A stretch of DNA of 64,000 bases from Singulisphaera acidiphila DSM 18658 (lineage in GTDB: Bacteria > Planctomycetota > Planctomycetia > Isosphaerales > Isosphaeraceae). The notes under the pieces were generated by a model. The model was not told the origin of the DNA and did not search any database. It was given only the letters and a program-made list of their open reading frames with translations. Positions 44,190 through 52,395 of the stretch are shown here, in pieces (position 1 is the stretch's first letter; every line of letters starts with the position of its first letter). The DNA is taken from positions 3,906,001 through 3,970,000 of the forward strand of contig NC_019892.1 in the NCBI RefSeq assembly GCF_000242455.2, given 5' to 3'. The position numbers and the translations under genes are program-made.

Positions 44190-44908
44190 AGACCCCTCGG
44201 CCGCACGCAAGGACGCGACGCGCCGCTGCCACACTCGTGATCGCTACCGCGGGGCTTCTGGCCCTGGCCGGCTGCGATCCACGAACTGTGCTCTATTTCC
44301 TTCAGCCGTTCGAGCCCACAATTCCTCCCCCGTGCAAAACCGAGCTCAAGGGGAAGAAAGTCGTCATCCTGGCCCATGCGCTGGCCGGGACTCAGACCGA
44401 CTTCCAGTCGCTCGATCGCCAGGTCGCCCGGGAAATCGGCAAGATCTTCCGGGAGAAGGTTAAAAAGATCAATCTGGTCGACATCGACAAGACCTGGGCC
44501 TGGATGGAAGGGCATCCGGACTGGACCGACCCGACCGAAGCGGCCAAGGCCTTCGAGGCCGACATCGTGATCTTCCTCGAGATCGAGTCCTTCCAGGTCT
44601 CCAGCCCGACCAGCCCCGGACTGCTCGAAGGAAACTCGAAAACCCACATTCAGGCGTTCGAGCTGGCTCATCCCAAGAACAGCAAGGGAAAGCCGATCCT
44701 CGACCAGCCCAAGGAGTCGCAGAATATCTACGACGCCTACAAGGACACCGTCTTCCCGGTGCGCGGGCCGATCCCCGAAAGTGCAGGGGCCAGCAAAGCC
44801 GCGTTCCGGACCAAGTTCCTCCAGATCGTGGCCACCGAAATCTCCTGGCACTTCATCCCGCATTCGCCTGAAGACGACATCCAGGACGTGAAGTTCGGCG
44901 GTCACTAA
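44186..44908 (+). CDS. lipoprotein of unknown function
   Basis: A 240-residue lipoprotein with a basic leader, hydrophobic segment ATLVIATAGLLALAG and lipobox Cys30. The body contains KKVVILAHALAGTQTDFQSL, REIGKIFREKVKKINLVDI and KAFEADIVIFLEIESFQVSS, an alternating alpha/beta pattern like a periplasmic binding or TolB-N-like fold, ending with LQIVATEISWHFIPHSPED. I do not recognise a named family. GGGAGGG precedes the ATG. It is coupled to the DUF2752 gene. A hairpin terminator follows its stop. Confidence 0.8.
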   Translation: MKTPRPHARTRRAAATLVIATAGLLALAGCDPRTVLYFLQPFEPTIPPPCKTELKGKKVVILAHALAGTQTDFQSLDRQVAREIGKIFREKVKKINLVDIDKTWAWMEGHPDWTDPTEAAKAFEADIVIFLEIESFQVSSPTSPGLLEGNSKTHIQAFELAHPKNSKGKPILDQPKESQNIYDAYKDTVFPVRGPIPESAGASKAAFRTKFLQIVATEISWHFIPHSPEDDIQDVKFGGH

Positions 44909-44940
44909 GCCAAGCCTCAGTGAAAGTCGTCATCCCAAGC

Positions 44941-44978
44941 TCCACGCCGCGCCCGGCAACGTTCGGGCACGGCGTGGA
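44941..44978 (+). terminator. hairpin terminator
   Basis: TCCACGCCG (44941-44949) pairs with CGGCGTGGA (44970-44978); after one mismatch GCCCG pairs with CGGGC. It lies 32 bp after the lipoprotein stop and has no T-run. Confidence 0.55.
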
Positions 44979-45010
44979 TCGTCACTCGGACCTCAAGCCG
45001 AGCACATGAT

Positions 45011-45421
45011 ATGGCCGTCCCGCTGGATGAGCTCCTGAAGGCCGCCCGCGCTGCGAGCCAGTCGGCCTATTGTCCTTACTCGAAGTTCCCCGTGGGAGCG
45101 GCCGTGCTCGCGGGAAGCCGAATTTTTACCGGCGCCAACATCGAGAACGCCTCCTTCGGATTGACCCTCTGCGCCGAGCGCACGGCCATCTTCGCCGCCA
45201 TCATCGCAGGTGAGCGGACCATCGACGCGCTGGCCTTGGCATGCGTCAATGCACCCACTGATGCAGAATCAAACCTGCGAATGCCTTGTGGTGCCTGTCG
45301 CCAGGTCCTCGCCGAATTCGCCGGCCCCGAGACCCCGGTCGCAGTCGATGGGGCGGGCACGACCACTCTAGGCGTGTTGCTTCCGCTGGCGTTCCGACTC
45401 CACGGACAGTCCGGCCGTTGA
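45011..45421 (+). CDS. cdd: cytidine deaminase
   Basis: A 136-residue tetrameric-type cytidine deaminase. It hydrolyses cytidine and deoxycytidine to uridine forms for pyrimidine salvage. Zinc ligands and the catalytic Glu are in LCAERTAIFAAI and PCGACRQVLAEF; the substrate-binding SKFPVGAAVL and GANIENASFGLTL blocks are present. Length matches the family. It appears monocistronic between two hairpins. Confidence 0.96.
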   Translation: MAVPLDELLKAARAASQSAYCPYSKFPVGAAVLAGSRIFTGANIENASFGLTLCAERTAIFAAIIAGERTIDALALACVNAPTDAESNLRMPCGACRQVLAEFAGPETPVAVDGAGTTTLGVLLPLAFRLHGQSGR

Positions 45422-45520
45422 TCCTGTCAACATGTCAATAGCGCTGGGCGACCACGCTCTTGCATCGTCGCCGGTCAACAGGTTAGCATGACAACCCTGC
45501 CGAATCTCTACTTCCCTTGA

Positions 45521-45543
45521 CTTGACCTTGCCAAGGGGTCAAG
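45521..45543 (+). terminator. compact inverted repeat after cdd
   Basis: CTTGACC (45521-45527) and GGTCAAG (45537-45543) are perfect arms, and the inner TTGCCAAGG can extend the stem. It lies 100 bp after the cdd stop. No T-run. Confidence 0.45.
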
Positions 45544-45615
45544 CCTACCGTGCGATGAAATCGGCCCGCCCGAGACTGTTCTGGACGCGACGCGTTTGCA
45601 AGGAGAGTTCACGAG

Positions 45616-46392
45616 ATGCAGGTCGATCGTCGTTCGTTTGTGCGCAGAACGGCCTGGGCAGGGGTGTCGGCCCTCGGTTTCCTGAGCGAACGTCATTCCA
45701 ATCGGCTCCAGGCGGCTCCGCCTGCGGCGGAAGTCCCCTTGCGGGTCTGCGTCTGGTGCGAAGGAACCGCGAAGAAGTCGGTCTACCCCGACGACATCGA
45801 CGGCGCCCTGGCCAAGTATCTCGGTCGTCGCGACGGCGTGAACGTCGTGCGCGCCCGCCTGGGCGATCCCGGCTCCGGCCTCGATGATAAAACACTCGAC
45901 AACACCGACGTGCTCGTCTGGTGGGGCCGCCTCCGCCATGACGACGTCCCGCGCGACCGCGTCGAGGCCATCGTCCGGCGCGTCACCGCAGGGCAACTCG
46001 GGTTCGTCGCGCTCCACGCGGCCTGCGCCAGCAAGCCGTTCCGGGAGCTGATGGGGACCTCGTGCGAACCAGGGCGATGGCGCGAAGATGGTCAACCTGA
46101 GCACATTAGCATAAAGACGCCCGATCACCCGATTGCGCAAGGCATCGCCCCGTTCACCCTCGCCAAGACGGACATGTTCGCCGAGCCGTTCAAGGTTCCC
46201 ACGCCCGAGACGGTCGTCCTGGTCTCGACCTGGGACCAAGGCGAAACGATGCGGAGCGGCCTCACCTGGACGATCGACAAGGGGCGGGTCGTCTATCTTC
46301 GCCCCGGTCACGACGCCTTCCCGGTCCTGGTGCATCCCTCGATCCGCAAGGTGATCGGCAACGCCGTGCTCTGGGCGGGCCACCGGGCTTGA
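45616..46392 (+). CDS. Tat-exported ThuA-like protein
   Basis: A 258-residue protein with a Tat signal (RRSFVRRTAW, then a hydrophobic stretch, cleavage near QAAPPA). The mature part is a ThuA (trehalose-utilisation) domain of the class I glutamine-amidotransferase-like fold: LDNTDVLVWWGRLRHDDVP, GFVALHAACASKPFRELMG and VVYLRPGHDAFPVLVHPSIR. The nucleophile position after GFVALH has no obvious Cys-nucleophile elbow, as in other ThuA proteins. GGAGAG precedes the ATG. ThuA proteins are abundant in planctomycetes and linked to sugar metabolism, but the reaction is unproven. Confidence 0.9.
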   Translation: MQVDRRSFVRRTAWAGVSALGFLSERHSNRLQAAPPAAEVPLRVCVWCEGTAKKSVYPDDIDGALAKYLGRRDGVNVVRARLGDPGSGLDDKTLDNTDVLVWWGRLRHDDVPRDRVEAIVRRVTAGQLGFVALHAACASKPFRELMGTSCEPGRWREDGQPEHISIKTPDHPIAQGIAPFTLAKTDMFAEPFKVPTPETVVLVSTWDQGETMRSGLTWTIDKGRVVYLRPGHDAFPVLVHPSIRKVIGNAVLWAGHRA

Positions 46393-46430
46393 CGTCGACC
46401 ATCACACACCTTGGCATCATCCCAAGGCCG

Positions 46431-46458
46431 TTGACTCGACCGATCGGCCTCTTATAAT
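46431..46458 (+). promoter_or_regulatory. near-consensus sigma-70 promoter of the redoxin gene
   Basis: TTGACT (46431-46436) and TATAAT (46453-46458) with a 16-base spacer. The start codon of the next gene is 243 bases downstream. Confidence 0.75.
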
Positions 46459-46701
46459 CGGGAACGAAAATGGTGAGCACGTCTCAAAAAAAGAGGGGAT
46501 CATGCCACCATTATTCAACGCTCTTAGCACTGCGGGACCCTCGGTTTTTCTTGAGGTCGGGGGTCACACACCACACTCGGCGGCAAAAGGGGCCCCTTGG
46601 GATGGATAGGGCCCTTTGAGGAATCTGCTCGGAACCGTGAGCGGCCTTTCACGTCGAGAGCTCGACTCGGTTCATCCTTCCCATTTGAGGAGTTCGCACC
46701 G
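46459..46701 (+). promoter_or_regulatory. long structured 5' leader of the redoxin gene, with a possible 35-codon upstream ORF
   Basis: The leader contains an upstream ORF of 35 codons (46502-46609) starting MPPLFNALSTAGPSVF, preceded by AGAGGGG. It also has a GGGGCCCC palindrome that can pair with GGGCCC downstream (46585-46617). Neither matches a riboswitch class known to me. Confidence 0.4.
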
Positions 46702-47316
46702 ATGCGCAAGATGTTCTTGAGCCTGGCTGCCCTGACCCTCGTCGCGAGCCCGGTTTTCGCGGGCGCTGGTAAGCACAACTCGGCCGTCGCCCCCGGCGAC
46801 GCGGCCCCGGCCTTCTCAGGCATTCCCGCCGTCACGGGCGATAAAGAGACGACCCTGAACCTGAGCGACATCAAAGAAGACGTGGTCGTTGTCGTTTTCC
46901 TCGCCAACCATTGCCCCGCCGTCACGGCCTACGAAGACCGCGTCATCGATCTCGCCAACGACTACAAGGGCAAGGGTGTCAAGGTTGTCGCCGTCTGCGT
47001 CAACGACATTGAGTCCGACCGTCTCCCCGGCATCAAGGAGCGGGTCAAGGATAAGAGCTACAACTTCACCTACGGCTACGACGCCAGCCAAAGCATTGGC
47101 AAGGCTTACGGCGCGTCCGTGACCCCGCAGTTCTTCGTCCTCGACAAAAACCGGACCATCCGCTACACCGGTGCCCTGGACGACAACCAGACCGAGGCCA
47201 AGGTCGAGCACAAGTACGTCCGTAACGCGATCGAATCGATCAAGAACGGTGAGACGGTTGAAGTCGCCGAAACTCGGGCCCGTGGCTGCGGCATCGGGTA
47301 CAAAGACAAGAAGTGA
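46702..47316 (+). CDS. exported redoxin (AhpC/TSA-like) protein
   Basis: A 204-residue protein with a signal peptide (MRKMFLSLAALTLVASPVFA). The mature domain is of the AhpC/TSA-redoxin type, with VVVVFLANHCPAVTAYEDRV near residue 68. In related planctomycete proteins the motif is CNHCP; here the first Cys is Ala, leaving one Cys at the active site. Later blocks are VTPQFFVLDKNRTIRYTGALD and RARGCGIGYKDK, with one more Cys at the end. Without a resolving Cys it may work as a one-Cys reductant or pair with the C-terminal Cys. GAGGAG precedes the ATG. Confidence 0.88.
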   Translation: MRKMFLSLAALTLVASPVFAGAGKHNSAVAPGDAAPAFSGIPAVTGDKETTLNLSDIKEDVVVVVFLANHCPAVTAYEDRVIDLANDYKGKGVKVVAVCVNDIESDRLPGIKERVKDKSYNFTYGYDASQSIGKAYGASVTPQFFVLDKNRTIRYTGALDDNQTEAKVEHKYVRNAIESIKNGETVEVAETRARGCGIGYKDKK

Positions 47317-47371
47317 TCTCGATCCCTTCACAAGTGACGTCGTAGGCCCTTCGTAGGCCGCCCCAAGCTTG

Positions 47372-47402
47372 GCCGTCGCCGATCCATCCCATCGGCGACG
47401 GC
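47372..47402 (+). terminator. hairpin terminator of the redoxin gene
   Basis: Twelve-base perfect arms GCCGTCGCCGAT (47372-47383) and ATCGGCGACGGC (47391-47402) with a 7-base loop, 56 bp after the stop. Followed by TCTCTCG rather than a T-run. Confidence 0.75.
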
Positions 47403-47579
47403 TCTCTCGTCGGCACTCAATGGCTCGACCGCTTCCAACCTGCCTGCTCACTGTCGACGACCTCCCCACGAACCAATCAATCCCAACCTTTTGGAATCGA
47501 ATCGTTCCGCACCGCTATTGCGAGCGGAAGGCCTCTCCACTCCCCGTAATATCTCCATTTTGATTGGGAGGGAACCATC

Positions 47580-48347
47580 ATGACCTCAATCCTTCGTGTG
47601 TCCAGCCGCCCTTTCTTGATCCTCGCACTGGCTCTCACAGGTTGCGGCGAGGCAGCAGACCCGAACGTCACGACCGCCCCCGAATCCCACTCCGCGCCGG
47701 CACCGGCGACGGCTCCTACCGAAACCGCCCCTGTCGCGCAAACTACAGATTCGTCGAAAGAGCCGGAGACGACACCGGCTGCCGCGATCGTATCGCCTAC
47801 GGAAGAGGCGGCCACTTCACCGGCCGAGGCCACGGCCAAGGTTGAGGTGACGACCACGGAGGGAGCAGCCAAGCTCGAACCAATCAAATTCGACGAGTTT
47901 CTCAAGCGGGTCGCGAACAAGGACGCAAAGTTCACCTTGGTCGACGTTTGGGCGTCGTGGTGCCTTCCTTGCAAGGAAAACTTCCCGCACCTGGTCGAGA
48001 TGAACGCAAAGTTCGCCGACAAGGGCCTTTCGGTCGCCTCGCTTTCGTTTGACGACCCTACCGAGCCGAAGCAGGTCAAGGATGCGATCGAGTTTCTCAC
48101 CGCCAAGAAAGCGGTCTTTGCCAATTACCTGCTCGACGAGGAGCAGGGGGTCGGCAACGAAAAACTGAACATCGGTGCAATCCCGGCCGTATTCATCTAT
48201 GGTCCCGACGGCAAGGAAGTGAAGCGGTACACCATGGATGACCCCAACCACCAATTCACCTACGAAGAGGTTGAGAAGGACGTGATGACGCTACTCGACG
48301 GGAAGCCGCTTCCGAAAGACGAGAAGAGCGAACCGGCCGAGAAGTGA
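47580..48347 (+). CDS. TlpA-like thioredoxin-fold lipoprotein
   Basis: A 255-residue lipoprotein: signal MTSILRVSSRPFLILALALT, lipobox Cys22, then an 80-residue Ala/Thr/Glu/Pro-rich linker that would span part of the envelope. A thioredoxin domain follows with active site WCLPC (Cys128 and Cys131) in VDVWASWCLPCKEN and the cis-Pro region NIGAIPAVFIYG. Such proteins reduce disulfides outside the cytoplasm, for example for cytochrome c maturation, and need electrons from a DsbD-like protein, one of which lies at 59514-61694. GGGAGGG precedes the ATG. Confidence 0.93.
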   Translation: MTSILRVSSRPFLILALALTGCGEAADPNVTTAPESHSAPAPATAPTETAPVAQTTDSSKEPETTPAAAIVSPTEEAATSPAEATAKVEVTTTEGAAKLEPIKFDEFLKRVANKDAKFTLVDVWASWCLPCKENFPHLVEMNAKFADKGLSVASLSFDDPTEPKQVKDAIEFLTAKKAVFANYLLDEEQGVGNEKLNIGAIPAVFIYGPDGKEVKRYTMDDPNHQFTYEEVEKDVMTLLDGKPLPKDEKSEPAEK

Positions 48348-48502
48348 GCGAGAAAAAAAAAGGAAAAGTTCCCTCCTCGCCCACGATCGTCCGATTTGCT
48401 ACAATCGCTGGGTCGAACTGGGCGGCAGCCCCGGTTGGTTTTCTTGAGTGGCGAGACGATCCACCCCAGTTGGGTGGAGCCAGAATAGAATTGGATCAAA
48501 TC

Positions 48503-48754
48503 ATGAAAGACAGCATTCATCCGAACTACCAAGAGTGCGACGTGACCTGTGGCTGCGGCAACTCGTTCAAGACGCGAAGCACCAAGCCCAAGATTGCGGT
48601 CGAAGTCTGCTCGAAGTGCCACCCGTACTACACGGGCTCGGTGAAGTTCGTCGACGCAGCGGGCCGGGTCGACAAGTTCAATAAGAAGTTCCAGGGAACT
48701 TACGGCAAGGCCAAGAAGGAAGCGGCCGCGGTCGAGGCGACTGCCAAGGCCTAA
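48503..48754 (+). CDS. rpmE: 50S ribosomal protein L31
   Basis: An 83-residue L31 of the zinc-binding (C+) type, with Cys residues in CDVTCGCGNSF and VCSKCHPYYTG. The N-terminal MKDSIHPNYQ is typical. The start at 48503 was preferred to a frame from 48344, whose extension is unrelated to L31. A C-terminal tail of about 12 residues, rich in Lys, Glu and Ala, extends past the usual end. It heads the translation cluster with prfA and prmC, but a strong hairpin separates it from prfA. Confidence 0.95.
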   Translation: MKDSIHPNYQECDVTCGCGNSFKTRSTKPKIAVEVCSKCHPYYTGSVKFVDAAGRVDKFNKKFQGTYGKAKKEAAAVEATAKA

Positions 48755-48781
48755 CTCCGAGCCCTTGACTCTCGAAGGTAT

Positions 48782-48829
48782 ACGGCCCGCCGGGCGGCAC
48801 TTACCCAAGATGCTGCCTCGTCGGGCCGT
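48782..48829 (+). terminator. long hairpin terminator of rpmE
   Basis: ACGGCCCG (48782-48789) pairs with CGGGCCGT (48822-48829), and inside it GGCGGCA pairs with TGCTGCC with one G-T. It lies 27 bp after the rpmE stop. Confidence 0.7.
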
Positions 48830-48989
48830 CGGTCGTTGAGTGAGTCGGCTCTTCCCGGACCTTGGGCATGAGCATCGCCCAGTGCCGGGTCGAATCGAAG
48901 CCTTCTTCTTTTTTTTCGGATCGCCAATGGACCGCCGCCGACGCGCCTTTCTTCCGGCCGCCAAGCCGCTTGATTCTGCGAGGTCCTGA

Positions 48990-50057
48990 GTGTTCGACAA
49001 GTTGCAGTCCGACTACCTCCGTTTCCTCGAGCTGGAAGCCGCGCTCCTTGATCCCGCGCTGACCTCCGACGTCTCGCGCCTGACGGCGATGGCCAAAGAG
49101 CGGAGCGCCCTCGCCAAGGTAGCCCTCCCTTACGGCCGTTACCTGGAGCTCGGAAAGCAGATCCACGAAGCGGAGGCGCTCTGCGCGGCTGAGCCGGACT
49201 TCGAGATGCGTGCCTACGCCGAGGCCGAGCTCGAGTCGCTCCGAACTCGTCACAACGAGCAAGGGGAAACCCTTCGCGACCTGATCTACGATAAGCAGGC
49301 AGGCGTGGACCGCCCCGGCCTGATCGTCGAAATTCGCGCGGGGGCCGGTGGAGACGAGGCGGCCTTGTTTGCCCGTGACTTGCGGGAGATGTACCAGCGG
49401 TTCGCCGACCAGATGCGATGGACGTTTGAACCCCTCGACATGGTAACCACCGAGCTCGGCGGTTATCGCGAGGTCTCGTTCAGCATCACGGGGGAGGGGG
49501 CGTTCCGCTACCTCCAGTTCGAGAGCGGCGGGCATCGGGTGCAGCGGGTCCCGGTCACCGAAACGCAGGGGCGCATTCACACTTCAGCCGCGACCGTGGC
49601 CATCTTGCCCGAGCCCGAGGAAGTGGAGATCGTCATCCGGACGGAAGACCTGCAAATCGACGTGATGCGGGCGGGGGGGCCGGGCGGCCAGCACCAGAAC
49701 AAGACCGAGAGTGGTGTGCGGATCACGCACCTGCCGAGCGGGATCGTCGTCAACTGCCGCGACGAACGGAGCCAACACAAGAATAAAGCGAAGGCGATGC
49801 GAATCCTTCGCAGCCGACTCTACGACCAGGTCGAGGAGAAGGCTCGTTCCGAACGCGCCGAGGCGAGGCGGACCTTGATCGGCTCGGGAGATCGGTCGCA
49901 ACGGATCCGAACTTACAACTTTCCTCAGAATCGCGTGACCGACCACCGCATCGGCCTGACCATGCACAACCTCGATCGTGTGATGCAAGGCGAGCTCGCC
50001 CCGCTGACCACGGCCCTGATCGACCATGACCGCCGCGAGCAGCTCGGCGAGGTATAA
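48990..50057 (+). CDS. prfA: peptide chain release factor 1
   Basis: A 355-residue RF1. It terminates translation at UAA and UAG. The peptidyl-hydrolase motif GGQ is at residues 232-234 in RAGGPGGQHQNKTES. The stop-codon recognition tripeptide is PVT (in RVQRVPVTETQGRIH) rather than the commoner PAT, within the PxT rule. Length is normal. The start is GTG at 48990, with AGGTCCTGA just upstream. It is followed six bases later by prmC, which methylates this GGQ glutamine, so the pair forms an operon. Confidence 0.97.
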   Translation: MFDKLQSDYLRFLELEAALLDPALTSDVSRLTAMAKERSALAKVALPYGRYLELGKQIHEAEALCAAEPDFEMRAYAEAELESLRTRHNEQGETLRDLIYDKQAGVDRPGLIVEIRAGAGGDEAALFARDLREMYQRFADQMRWTFEPLDMVTTELGGYREVSFSITGEGAFRYLQFESGGHRVQRVPVTETQGRIHTSAATVAILPEPEEVEIVIRTEDLQIDVMRAGGPGGQHQNKTESGVRITHLPSGIVVNCRDERSQHKNKAKAMRILRSRLYDQVEEKARSERAEARRTLIGSGDRSQRIRTYNFPQNRVTDHRIGLTMHNLDRVMQGELAPLTTALIDHDRREQLGEV

Positions 50058-50063
50058 CTCACG

Positions 50064-51014
50064 ATGCCCAGAGACACGGATGCGTCGCGAACTCGTTCCA
50101 TGGCAGGCGCCCCAGAGCCGGTGCCGGCACCGACACCCCCTCCCGACTCCAACGAGAGTTGGACGGTGGGACGGCTCCTGACCTGGACCTCCGACTTCCT
50201 GAAACGCAAAGGGGCCGAGAGTCCTCGGCTCGACGCCGAGGTCCTTCTCGCCAACGTCCTGACCTGGGAACGGGTCAAGCTCTACACCGATTTCGAGAAA
50301 GTGGTCGGAGATCAGCCGCGCGCCGAGTTTCGCGACCTCGTCCGCCGCCGCGCCGAGGGGATGCCGGTGGCCTACCTGGTCGGCCGCAAGGAATTCTACT
50401 CGCTGTCGATGGCCGTCTCGCCCGCCGTGCTGATTCCCCGCCCCGACTCCGAGTTCGTGGTCGTGGAGTTCCTCAACCTCACCAAAACGCTCGATGCGCC
50501 TCGGGCCGTCGACGTGGGGACCGGCTCGGGCTGCCTCGCCCTGGCTTGCGTCCATCAGCACAAAACGGCCCGGTTCGTGGCCATCGACCTCAGCCCCGAG
50601 GCACTCGCCATCGCCGAAGCGAACGCCAAGAAACTCGGCCTGGCGGATCGCATTGAGTTCCGCCAGGGAGACCGCCTCGGGCCGGTCGCCAACGAGGGAC
50701 CGTTCGACGTCATTCTGTCGAACCCGCCCTACATCCCGACCGACGTGATCCCGACCCTCGAGCCGGGGGTGCGCCTCTACGAACCGCATACCGCCCTCGA
50801 TGGCGGAGCGGACGGCCTCCGTGTCGTCGCCCCGTTGATCGCCGAAGCCGTCTCCCTGCTGAAACCAGGCGGACACCTGATCCTGGAAATCGGCTCGGAC
50901 CAGGAGAAGGCCGTGCGTGACTTGATCGCCGCTCAGCCTGATCTCATCCTGGCACCAACCATTCGCGACCACGCCAACCACCCGCGCGTCGTGCGCGCCA
51001 CACGCCGGGCTTGA
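50064..51014 (+). CDS. prmC: release factor glutamine methyltransferase
   Basis: A 316-residue PrmC/HemK. It transfers a methyl group from S-adenosylmethionine to the GGQ glutamine of release factors. The SAM site includes VDVGTGSGCLALAC, and the substrate-binding NPPY motif starts at Asn220 in DVILSNPPYIPTD. A polar, Pro-rich stretch of about 30 residues precedes the usual N-terminal helical domain (LLTWTSDFLKRKGAESPRLD). Six bases separate it from prfA. Confidence 0.96.
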   Translation: MPRDTDASRTRSMAGAPEPVPAPTPPPDSNESWTVGRLLTWTSDFLKRKGAESPRLDAEVLLANVLTWERVKLYTDFEKVVGDQPRAEFRDLVRRRAEGMPVAYLVGRKEFYSLSMAVSPAVLIPRPDSEFVVVEFLNLTKTLDAPRAVDVGTGSGCLALACVHQHKTARFVAIDLSPEALAIAEANAKKLGLADRIEFRQGDRLGPVANEGPFDVILSNPPYIPTDVIPTLEPGVRLYEPHTALDGGADGLRVVAPLIAEAVSLLKPGGHLILEIGSDQEKAVRDLIAAQPDLILAPTIRDHANHPRVVRATRRA

Positions 51015-51116
51015 TCGCCTGAGCGGCCTCTTCCCGTCATTGTGACTCCCCCCTTTTGGAGGGAGGAGCCACTGGGCCGGACCGCCAGGGTGAATCCGGA
51101 TAGGCCGGCCTTGTCC

Positions 51117-52031
51117 TCAGACAGCAGCCCCGACAGTGATCGATCGGAAGGCTTCGGCGAGGTTAGCCATTGACGGCCAGCGATCCGCTTTCCGGCGGGC
51201 GATCAGCTTGCGCATCAGGTCGGTCAGTTCGGACGGGAGCCGCGGGTTGGCGACCGCCGGGTCGAGCGGGTCGGTATTAATCCGTTGGAGCAGCATCGCC
51301 ATCGAGTTGTTGTGACCAGCGTCGTAGGGGAGCCGATCGGTCAGAAGCTCGAAGGCCAAGGCCCCGAACGAAAAAATGTCGAGGCGTTCGTCGGTCGCCT
51401 CGCGTCGAATCAGCTCGGGGGCCATGTATTGGAGCGTGCCGGTCCGATTGCCCGGTCGATTGAACAAGGGCGTATTCGGGACCGCCAGTCCAAAGTCGAT
51501 CAGCTTCACCCGCTGGTCGCGGTCGACCAGGAAGTTCTGCGGGCCAATGTCGTGGTGGATGAAGCCATGAGCGTGAACGGCGGCCAAACCCTCGGCCGCC
51601 TGGGCGAGCAATTCGAGCTTCTCCCCAAGGTTGGCCGAGTGCGACTCGCGCACGTACCGCAGGCTAACCCCCTCGATGAATTCCATGGAGAGGAAGTGTT
51701 CGCCCTTCGTCGACTGCCCGTAGTCGAACGTCTTGACCACGTGGGGATGGATCACCTGGCTGCTGATCTCCCCCTCAGGCGGCCGCGTCGTTTTCGCCGA
51801 GCGCGCTGCGGCGGCCTCGTTCTTCTCGGGAATCTGGATCTTCAAGCAGACGACCCGACCGGTCTGATTATCCACCGCGCGATGGACGCGCGACATGCTT
51901 CCTTGCCCGGTCAACGCAACCAAGGTGAATCGACGCTGAAGGTTCACCCGGGATCGGCGCGTGGCTCCGCCCGATTGACTCGCCCCGCTTGGCTTCATTG
52001 ACCCGAACATATCTTTCAATTTACCAAGCAT
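51117..52031 (-). CDS. divergent Ser/Thr protein kinase-like protein
   Basis: A 304-residue soluble protein kinase. The glycine loop is ALTGQGSMSRVHRAVD, the ATP-Lys is in VVCLKIQI, and DFG is intact in VKLIDFGLAVP; GTLQYMAPELI ends the activation segment. The catalytic loop is HHDIGPQN instead of HRDLKPEN: Arg is His and the catalytic-loop Lys is Gly. Asp and Asn remain, so activity is possible but doubtful. There is no membrane segment or C-terminal sensor. It is a single gene, convergent with prmC and preceded by 360 bp of non-coding DNA. Confidence 0.88.
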   Translation of the reverse strand: MLGKLKDMFGSMKPSGASQSGGATRRSRVNLQRRFTLVALTGQGSMSRVHRAVDNQTGRVVCLKIQIPEKNEAAAARSAKTTRPPEGEISSQVIHPHVVKTFDYGQSTKGEHFLSMEFIEGVSLRYVRESHSANLGEKLELLAQAAEGLAAVHAHGFIHHDIGPQNFLVDRDQRVKLIDFGLAVPNTPLFNRPGNRTGTLQYMAPELIRREATDERLDIFSFGALAFELLTDRLPYDAGHNNSMAMLLQRINTDPLDPAVANPRLPSELTDLMRKLIARRKADRWPSMANLAEAFRSITVGAAV

Positions 52032-52395
52032 TGTGGTGAACCCTCTCTCTTTTTGATCTCTAAGTTAGCCCCTCACAGAACGATTCGGGTCGCTTTATCT
52101 TTTGATTTTCTATCCGATGTAGGCCTCCCGGCAAGACGAGAATGAGGGCTCCGCTTCGCGAATCCGCTTGCATGATATCACGCTGCGCGTGCTGTGCACC
52201 AGAAACATACGCCGCAATCCTCGTCCGGTGACTTCGATCTCTGCATTCCTCCCAAAAAAAAGAAGATTCCGGTAAGAACCGGAATCTTCTCGAGCAAAGC
52301 ATCGGTCACAACGAAGGATTCGGACGAGAGGGATAGGCCAAGCCCGGGCAAGCAGCCCCTTAGCACCTCAAACCTCCAAACACTTCACAAATCGC
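52032..52395. other. 364-bp non-coding region
   Basis: It lies between the start of the kinase gene and the stop of the glycosyltransferase gene, both on the minus strand. It holds a strong minus-strand terminator (52254-52290) and presumably the kinase promoter between 52032 and 52250. No gene was seen. Confidence 0.5.
52254..52290 (-). terminator. intrinsic terminator of the glycosyltransferase operon
   Basis: Thirteen-base perfect arms (52261-52273 and 52278-52290, AGAAGATTCCGGT and its complement) with a 4-base loop. On the minus strand the stem is followed by a run of eight T. This is the clearest intrinsic terminator in the window. Confidence 0.93.

Noticed and set aside
45508..46383. 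291-codon minus-strand frame
   Set aside because: Antisense to the ThuA protein, which has a Tat signal and clear motifs.
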